Shown here piece after piece: positions 63,571-64,000 of a DNA stretch of 64,000 bases. This DNA is from Rhipicephalus microplus. Its lineage: Eukaryota > Arthropoda > Arachnida > Ixodida > Ixodidae. The notes under the pieces were generated by a model. It saw nothing but the letters and a program-made list of their open reading frames with translations. It was not told the DNA's origin and did not search any database. The stretch is from assembly GCF_043290135.1 (NCBI RefSeq), contig NC_134710.1:12105321-12169320 (forward strand). Direction: 5' to 3'. Numbering within the stretch: position 1 is the stretch's first letter; every line of letters starts with the position of its first letter. The position numbers were made by a program, and so were the translations under genes.

Positions 63571-64000
63571 TCGCGTCTCAGTGTTAGGGATTACGGGCAA
63601 AACTGATAAGAGTCGCAGGAGGTGATTCGCTGCCCCCTTCCCTCCTTACTTTTTTTTCCTCTCAGCTGATCGTGTCGCGTCGACCGTGTGCTACCATGGG
63701 GGACGCTACGCTTCCCCTAGCTGTGTCAGCACAAGACATATCGTTCGGACTCGTATATACATGTGATGAATAAGCGTTCCAAGGCTGGTTAATCGGGGTA
63801 TGTCGGATATGCTACACCTATGTACGCCTGGAAGGCTGCTTTATCGAAGCAGATGGAGCGAATTAAGCGCGACTTGCGCGTACCTGTAAATGGGACCCAG
63901 CCGACGAGCCACCGTCGCTTACAAGGCCCCACCCACAATAAGCACAAACTACCAAAATTCCAAATAATGATTGTGTATTGTTTCTCAGCTCAAGAGCTTA
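63571..64000 (+). other. Right window edge, nothing recognised
   Basis: A short frame starts ATGGGGGACGCTACGC at about 63696 but stops after 25 codons. No supported feature. Confidence 0.4.

Overview
The window is eukaryotic nuclear DNA, most likely from a hard tick (Ixodidae, probably Rhipicephalus-like). The evidence is tRNA-derived SINEs resembling the tick family I know as Ruka, many decayed transposons of types common in tick genomes, AT-rich introns and one conserved animal gene split by very long introns. There is no sign of operons or bacterial genes.

The only clear host gene is the 3' part of TCERG1 (CA150), a nuclear elongation and splicing coupling factor. Seven plus-strand coding exons (494-644, 30919-31089, 40388-40579, 42016-42222, 50802-50959, 51022-51082, 51613-51750) join in consistent phase. 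They encode about 358 C-terminal residues, from the end of the second FF domain through the sixth, up to the conserved proline-rich tail and stop. An AATAAA lies at 51831. The introns range from about 30.3 kb (645-30918) to 62 nt (50960-51021).

Almost everything else is mobile DNA. Intron 1 (645-30918) holds an inverted pair of Penelope-like (PLE) 3' ends (2.4-3.5 kb), remnants of Tigger/pogo (4.3-4.8 kb), Kolobok-like (8.85-9.85 kb) and Harbinger (13.5-13.96 kb) transposases, a CR1-like LINE end (16.9-17.36 kb), several MITEs, an antisense THAP-domain coding remnant (22.83-23.19 kb) and a SINE nested in a MITE (28.75-29.19 kb). Intron 2 holds a SINE with target duplications, a nearly perfect 139-bp-arm hairpin with 13-bp target duplications, and two PLEs placed head to head. 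One PLE is cut by a Tigger and the other by a TTAA-flanked Kolobok-like element. Intron 4 carries a truncated SINE, further Tigger copies and a coiled-coil-like repeat ORF.

Downstream of TCERG1 (52-64 kb) are two tandem LINE 3' ends with (ATCC)n tails, and a gag-plus-endonuclease-plus-RT LINE whose RT domain is interrupted by about 2.1 kb of 81-bp satellite monomers. That satellite contains a 409-bp higher-order unit repeated without visible differences. After it come another PLE 3' end and a nearly intact piggyBac transposase broken by one visible in-frame stop. All calls are by eye, and boundaries of decayed elements are approximate.
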